A DNA stretch of 9,707 bases. Origin: OMOG01 sp041485845 (GTDB lineage: Bacteria; Acidobacteriota; Terriglobia; Bryobacterales; Bryobacteraceae). Below the pieces are notes generated by a model. The model ran no database searches. It was not told where the DNA came from and saw only the letters and a list, made by a program, of their open reading frames with translations. The stretch is from contig JBGPKH010000330.1 in the NCBI GenBank assembly GCA_041485845.1, positions 1 through 9,707 on the forward strand. The letters run 5' to 3'. The translations under genes and the position numbers were made by a program. This document shows, piece by piece, positions 5,666-9,707 of this stretch. Each line of letters begins with the position of its first letter. Within the stretch, counting starts at the first letter, position 1.

Positions 5666-6811
5666 GTGGCCAAGCACAACTCCGCAACACATGAAAACGT
5701 GCCGTGGTACGTCTGGTGCTCCGTCGCCGCGGTGACATTCGCCATGGTCGGCACGCATTGGGATATTTCGTGGCACCAGTCGATCGGCCGCGATACGTTT
5801 TGGACCCCGGCGCACATCGCGATTCACCTGTGCGGCGTGCTGGCGGGCATTTCGTGCGGGTGCCTGGTGCTGTCGACGACCTTCAATCCACGGTCGATGC
5901 TGCGCGAATGCTCGGTGTGGCTGTGGGGCTTTCGCGGACCGCTGGGCGCGTTTATCGCGGCGTGGGGCGGGATCGCCATGCTCACCTCGGCGCCGTTCGA
6001 CGACTGGTGGCACAACGCCTACGGCCTGGACGTCAAGATCCTGAGCCCTCCCCACATGGTGCTGGCGTCGGGGATTTTCGCCGTCCACATGGGGGCGCTG
6101 ATCCTGATTCTGGGCCAGATGAACCGCGCCTCCGGCTCGCTACGCAACCGGTTCCTGGCGTTGTTCCTCTACGTTGGGGGAATGATCCTGGTGTGCCTGA
6201 CCGTGGTGCAAATGGAGCTTACGAACCGGGTCTTGATGCACACCGCGCATTTCTACCGGATCGTCGCGATCGTGGCGCCGCCGGTGCTGGCCGGGGTGGC
6301 GCGCGCCAGCAAATTCAGGTGGGCGGCAACGACGGTGGCCGGCGTCTACACCCTGTTTCTGCTGCTGATGGGATGGATCCTGCCGTTGTTTCCGGCGGAG
6401 CCCAAGCTCGGCCCGGTGTATCATCAGGTCACCCAGTTCACGCCGCCGGGTTTTCCATTGCTGTTCATTGTGCCGGCATTCGTACTGGACCTGGTGTGGC
6501 AGCGCACCGGCGGATGGGGAACGCTGCGGCAGGCGCTGCTTTCGGGCGCGGTCTTCGCGGCGGTGTTCGCCGCCGTGCAGTGGCCGTTCGCGAATTTCCT
6601 GATGTCGCCGGCGGCGCGCAACTGGTTCTTCGGCACCAAGTATTTCGGCTACTACGTTTCGGCGAATTCGCTGCAGGCGCGCTACCAGTTCGTGGCCGCG
6701 GAAAGGGGCGCGGCCTTCGGACAAGAGGCGGTGGCAGCGCTGTTGATGGCCATCTTCACCAGTTGGCTGGGGCTGGCCTGGGGCAACTGGATGCTGCGCA
6801 TTCGCAGATAA
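5666..6811 (+). CDS. Polytopic membrane protein with two PmoC/AmoC-like copper-site motifs
   Basis: This 381-residue protein has about ten hydrophobic helices, at roughly 13-31, 47-70, 88-109, 128-150, 162-185, 196-212, 219-241, 262-278, 288-312 and 353-377. Between helices 1 and 2 it reads DISWHQSIGRDTFWTPAH (33-50). PmoC of Methylococcus, as I recall it, reads DGTWHQTIVRDTDFTPSH at its D156/H160/H173 copper site, and the spacing D-x3-H-x12-H is identical. Between helices 3 and 4 it has D112-D-W-W-H116 and then P128-P-H130. This matches PmoC N227-E-W-G-H231 and P-L-H245 in spacing, with Asp in place of Asn. So the full set of PmoC site residues has a counterpart. The C-terminal half (155-381) is unrecognised. 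The GTG start has AGGA upstream. The gene is coupled to the next one by a 1-base gap. A copper-dependent membrane enzyme or copper-handling protein is inferred; no PmoA partner is in the window. Confidence 0.85.
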   Translation: MAKHNSATHENVPWYVWCSVAAVTFAMVGTHWDISWHQSIGRDTFWTPAHIAIHLCGVLAGISCGCLVLSTTFNPRSMLRECSVWLWGFRGPLGAFIAAWGGIAMLTSAPFDDWWHNAYGLDVKILSPPHMVLASGIFAVHMGALILILGQMNRASGSLRNRFLALFLYVGGMILVCLTVVQMELTNRVLMHTAHFYRIVAIVAPPVLAGVARASKFRWAATTVAGVYTLFLLLMGWILPLFPAEPKLGPVYHQVTQFTPPGFPLLFIVPAFVLDLVWQRTGGWGTLRQALLSGAVFAAVFAAVQWPFANFLMSPAARNWFFGTKYFGYYVSANSLQARYQFVAAERGAAFGQEAVAALLMAIFTSWLGLAWGNWMLRIRR

Positions 6812-6812
6812 C

Positions 6813-8246
6813 ATGAAGCGGCTGCTGGCCTGTCTCTTCGCAGTTGCCTTGCTGGCCCCCGCGCACGTGGGCAGCCCCGACGTGTTCTACCAGGGCGATG
6901 CCGGGCCGTACAAGCTGCTGATCGCCATCCGGCCTCCCGAGGTTGTACCGGGCGTGGCGGAAATCGAAATTCGCAGCGTGTCCGCGGATATCCGGCAGAT
7001 TCACATCGTGCCCCTGCGGCTCGGGTTTCAGAACCCGCAGTTTACGCCGGTTCCCGACGTGGCGCAACGCTCGACCGAAGATCCGCAATTCTATACCGGT
7101 TCTTTGTGGTTGATGGCGTGCTGTTCCTGGCAGGTGCGGGTGGATGTGGACGGCGCTCGCGGTCCGGGACGGCTTGCGGTGCCGGTGCCGGCGCTGGCCA
7201 CGCGGATGCTGGGCATGCGGAAGGCCACCGGCGCCATCCTGGTGTCGCTGGCGCTGCTGCTCTGCTTCGGGCTGGTGAGCATCGCCGGGGCGGCGGTTCG
7301 CGACGCCATGCTGGAGCCCGGCACGCAGCCCGACGCCACTCGCGTACGCCGCTCGCGCTGGGTGATGGCAGGGGCGGCCGTGTTCGTGGCCGGGGCGCTG
7401 TGGCTGGGCAACCACTGGTGGGGCGAGGAAGCGGGCTTCTATGCGCGCTTCGTGTACAAGCCAATGCGCTTGCAGACGGCGGTGGAAGGCGGCAACCGCC
7501 TGTCGCTGCGCCTCGCCGATCCCGGCTGGCTCAACCGCCGCACCGACGATCTTCTACCGGACCACAATCACCTGATGCACCTCTACGTGATTCGCGTGCC
7601 GCACATGGAGAAGGTCTGGCACCTGCATCCGGAGCGGCAGGGCGATGGGAGTTTCGTGCAGCAGTTGCCCTCGATGCCGGCGGGCCGGTACGCGCTGTAT
7701 GCCGATATCGTTCACGCGAATGGTATGCCGGAAACGGCCACGGCCGAAATCGAGGCGCCCGAGATCGCCGGTCAGCCTCTCGAAGGGGACGATGCCGCCG
7801 GGGCGGGACCGCCGCTCGCGACGGCCGATTCCGCGCGGAGCGTGAGTCCGCTTTCGAATGGCTACCGTATGGTGTGGGAGCGCGGCGGCACGCCATTCCG
7901 TGCGAAACAGGCGAACCTGTTCCGCTTCCGCGTGGAGGATTCCGCGGGCAAACCCGCCGGCGGCATGGAACTGTACATGGGGATGCTGGGCCACGCCGCG
8001 TTCGTGAACGTGGACCGCAGCGTGTTCGCCCACGTGCATCCGTCGGGCTCGGTGCCGATGGCCGCGCTCCAACTCGCGCAGCCGGAGAATCCTCACGCCG
8101 GCCATACGATGACGACCTCGGGTTTGCCCGCCGAGGTGTCGTTCCCTTATGGCTTTCCGAAGCCCGGAGCGTACCGCGTCTTCGTCCAGGTGAAGCGGGC
8201 CGGCGAGATTCTCACCGGGGTGTTCGATACCAACGTGGAGAAGTGA
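6813..8246 (+). CDS. Exported protein: N-terminal beta domain, two membrane helices, two HxHP beta domains (YtkA/FixH-like)
   Basis: This 477-residue protein starts with a short signal peptide (MKRLLACLFAVALLAPA). The likely cut after APA leaves His18 as the mature N-terminus. Residues 25-130 form a beta-rich domain resembling YtkA/CopC-type folds (YKLLIAIRPPEVVPGVAEIEI), with a vicinal cysteine pair at 103-104. Two helices follow (about 138-162 and 184-200). Two related domains then occupy about 210-315 and 345-476. Each has an HxHP motif (WHLHPE at 269-274; AHVHPSG at 406-412) followed by a PxxGxY strand (PAGRYALYAD; PKPGAYRVFVQV). A His-rich loop, PHAGHTM, sits at 427-433. These domains are typical of periplasmic metal-related proteins of unknown function. 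The start follows the upstream stop by one base and has no clear ribosome binding site of its own, implying translational coupling. The overall layout resembles PmoB, without its HxH in the first domain. Confidence 0.85.
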   Translation: MKRLLACLFAVALLAPAHVGSPDVFYQGDAGPYKLLIAIRPPEVVPGVAEIEIRSVSADIRQIHIVPLRLGFQNPQFTPVPDVAQRSTEDPQFYTGSLWLMACCSWQVRVDVDGARGPGRLAVPVPALATRMLGMRKATGAILVSLALLLCFGLVSIAGAAVRDAMLEPGTQPDATRVRRSRWVMAGAAVFVAGALWLGNHWWGEEAGFYARFVYKPMRLQTAVEGGNRLSLRLADPGWLNRRTDDLLPDHNHLMHLYVIRVPHMEKVWHLHPERQGDGSFVQQLPSMPAGRYALYADIVHANGMPETATAEIEAPEIAGQPLEGDDAAGAGPPLATADSARSVSPLSNGYRMVWERGGTPFRAKQANLFRFRVEDSAGKPAGGMELYMGMLGHAAFVNVDRSVFAHVHPSGSVPMAALQLAQPENPHAGHTMTTSGLPAEVSFPYGFPKPGAYRVFVQVKRAGEILTGVFDTNVEK

Positions 8247-8262
8247 TGGCGGCGGCCGCAGA

Positions 8263-9645
8263 CTACGGGGCGGCCCGCCGCGGCGGCCGGACGATCAGAT
8301 TCTGCGGCTGCACGCTGGCGTCCACCACCACCCCAAAGAATCCCATCATCATCTCTTCCCAGGTCTGGTCGCCCCAACGGACGGAGGCGTTCGGGTTTGG
8401 ATTGCTCGGATTGTTCGCCGAGTTGTCGTGGTGCGCCGTGCATTCGATGCGCGTGCCCTTCGGCAACAGGATCGGGGTGGCCTCCTCATAGCCGATCTGC
8501 CAGTTGAAATCGTACTTGGGCACATTCAGCAGCGTATCGGTCTCGCCGGTCGGATAGACCACCTTGTACAGGAAGTCTTTGCCGCGAACGTGCATGTGCG
8601 GCATGAGCCAGACCAGTTGCGCCGGTTCGTTGAGGGTGACCGCGGAGTGCGTTTCGTAGTTCGCATCGTTGGGTGGAATCACGAAATCCATGGTCGTCGC
8701 ATTCGATACGATGTGCCGATACTTGGGAGGCTTGGACGCCAGCGTCATCCCGACCTTGGTTTTGTCGGTGGCCGGCTTGCCGTTGGTGGTGTAGTGCAAC
8801 TGGAAGACGAGGTCGCTGCCCGCGGGGACCAACTTCGCGGTATCGGCGATCGGAGAGTCGAAGCGCTGCGCCTGGAGTCCCGGCGCAAACGCGGTCAACA
8901 GTTCGATCGTCGCCATTCCCGCTCCACCGGCGCCGGCCGCGGGGACTGGTCGCGGGGCGTCCGGGTTTGGCCGTGGTTCCGGTTGTTGCGGGATGCGGCG
9001 GACGGCGGCGCCGTTGGCGTCGCGCTCGTACTGCACGGGCACGTACGGGATGCCGGGTTTGGCGGCGCGCATGTAAGTGGATCCCGGCGGGCGAACGTAC
9101 ACGATCACGTGATGCATCACCGTGCGGTTGCCCGGACGAACTTCGGCCGCGGTCACCCAGGTGTCTTTGTCGAAGTTGGTGGGAATCACGACGTACTGGT
9201 ATTCGATAATTCCCGACGCCGGCACGTCGAAGGCGTTGGGCATTTCGATGGTGACATCGGGCTTGATGTTCCAGCCCTGGGTGAATTCGACCGGCGCCGG
9301 CTTGTCTTTGGCATCGCCTTCCGGCGCGGCGTTGTCGGCCCAACTCGCCAGCGTCTTGATCTCGGCCTCGGTGAGCGCGCGCTGATTCTGGAAATGGCCG
9401 TATTTGGCGTCGGCGAACCAGGGCGGCATCTTCTTGGAAAGCACCGCCGCCTTGATGGCCTTGGCCCAGGGACGCGTTTCCGGGTAAGTCAGGAACGACA
9501 TCGGAGCCACTTCTCCGGGCCGGTGGCAGGTCTGGCAATTCTTCTGCAACAGCGGCAGGACATCTTTATTGAACGTGACAGGTTTTTCGGTGGTGGCCGC
9601 GGCGGCAATGGCGACGCAACCCAGACTCAGCGCAAGCAGACGCAT
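8263..9645 (-). CDS. Cytochrome c fused to a type II copper monooxygenase-like (PHM-fold) module, secreted
   Basis: This 460-residue protein has a signal peptide (MRLLALSLGCVAIAAAA), then a single-haem cytochrome c domain. CQTCH is at 37-41, with Met73 in KKMPPWFAD as the likely distal ligand (Met49 is an alternative). The remainder resembles the two PHM domains. His178-His179 (MHHVIVY) and His284 (FQLHYTTNGK) correspond to the CuH ligands. His350 and His352 (PHMHVRGKDF) plus a Met in EEMMMGFF (432-434) correspond to the CuM ligands. A second HH pair lies at 405-406. A Pro/Ala/Gly-rich insert (about 217-243) separates parts of the first domain. Such fusions are common in Acidobacteria; the substrate is unknown and the haem may deliver electrons to copper. 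ATG 9645 is chosen over an upstream in-frame start at 9690 because AGGAGG stands five bases before it and the signal peptide then begins properly. The gene converges on the PmoC-like operon, 16 bases apart. Confidence 0.9.
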   Translation of the reverse strand: MRLLALSLGCVAIAAAATTEKPVTFNKDVLPLLQKNCQTCHRPGEVAPMSFLTYPETRPWAKAIKAAVLSKKMPPWFADAKYGHFQNQRALTEAEIKTLASWADNAAPEGDAKDKPAPVEFTQGWNIKPDVTIEMPNAFDVPASGIIEYQYVVIPTNFDKDTWVTAAEVRPGNRTVMHHVIVYVRPPGSTYMRAAKPGIPYVPVQYERDANGAAVRRIPQQPEPRPNPDAPRPVPAAGAGGAGMATIELLTAFAPGLQAQRFDSPIADTAKLVPAGSDLVFQLHYTTNGKPATDKTKVGMTLASKPPKYRHIVSNATTMDFVIPPNDANYETHSAVTLNEPAQLVWLMPHMHVRGKDFLYKVVYPTGETDTLLNVPKYDFNWQIGYEEATPILLPKGTRIECTAHHDNSANNPSNPNPNASVRWGDQTWEEMMMGFFGVVVDASVQPQNLIVRPPRRAAP

Positions 9646-9650
9646 CGATC

Positions 9651-9656
9651 CCTCCT
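9651..9656 (-). promoter_or_regulatory. Strong ribosome binding site (AGGAGG) deciding the start at 9645
   Basis: On the minus strand AGGAGG stands five bases before ATG 9645. It removes the 15 extra codons of the longest frame, which begins at 9690, and puts the signal peptide at the very N-terminus. A TAAGAT hexamer at 9686-9681 could be a -10 box, but the place for its -35 is at or past the window edge. Confidence 0.75.
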
Positions 9657-9707
9657 CGGACGAGTAGTGCTGTTGGGAATATCTTAGCACTGCGTGGGCA
9701 GCTTGCG

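Noticed and set aside
6405..6460. Possible third copy of the copper motif in the membrane protein (YHQVTQFTPPGF, residues 252-263)
   Set aside because: HQ and TP recur, but the acidic ligand and the final His are missing and the spacing is shorter, so it does not fit the D-x3-H-x12/13-H pattern.
8275..8286. Perfect 12-bp palindrome CCGCCGCGGCGG at the convergent gene ends
   Set aside because: It has no loop and no T-run and encodes the last residues of the cytochrome gene, so it cannot be called a terminator; likely GC-rich codon coincidence.
7106..8491. 461-codon plus-strand frame
   Set aside because: Arginine/glycine/alanine-rich shadow of the HxHP protein gene in another frame, running across the convergent junction into the antisense of the cytochrome gene.
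8428..9687. 419-codon plus-strand frame
   Set aside because: Antisense shadow of the cytochrome c-PHM gene; composition is that of complementary reading (Arg, His, Val, Gly) and no domain is seen.

Overview
The window is GC-rich and gene-dense. Its gene content suggests a member of the Acidobacteria, probably Solibacter/Bryobacter-like: a DUF6152-type gene, a cytochrome c fused to a PHM-type copper monooxygenase fold, a stand-alone RsbW/STAS pair and a UPF0182 protein are all frequent in that group. This is an inference from family content; there is no rRNA or other taxonomic marker.

Left part (1-2570): the C-terminal end of a sensor histidine kinase runs in from the left edge (+). It faces a two-gene minus-strand operon encoding a GHKL anti-sigma kinase (RsbW-like) and a STAS anti-anti-sigma factor, with a good sigma70-type promoter in front. 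A roughly 0.6 kb poorly coding stretch follows, holding a doubtful small membrane ORF, a hairpin and a 9-bp tandem repeat. Next comes a DUF6152-type gene that keeps a near-consensus promoter but has lost its signal peptide and carries a +1 frameshift in a run of five G.

Middle (2845-5589, minus): one large UPF0182 membrane protein with seven N-terminal membrane helices and a big extracytoplasmic part.

Right part (5666-9645): this is the most interesting region. Divergent from UPF0182 is a tightly coupled two-gene operon (1-base gap). Its first gene encodes a polytopic membrane protein carrying two motifs that match, residue by residue and in spacing, the copper sites of subunit C of particulate methane/ammonia monooxygenase (PmoC/AmoC). 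Its second gene encodes an exported protein laid out as signal peptide, beta domain, two membrane helices, then two HxHP beta domains. Its predicted mature N-terminus is a histidine. This layout recalls PmoB, although the PmoB HxH copper ligands are not present in the N-terminal domain. Converging on the pair is a cytochrome c / type II copper monooxygenase-like protein with all the PHM-type copper ligands recognisable. My reading is that the right third is a copper-centred periplasmic/membrane redox locus, possibly built around a distant relative of the copper membrane monooxygenases. The motif match is direct observation against a remembered PmoC sequence; the function is inference.
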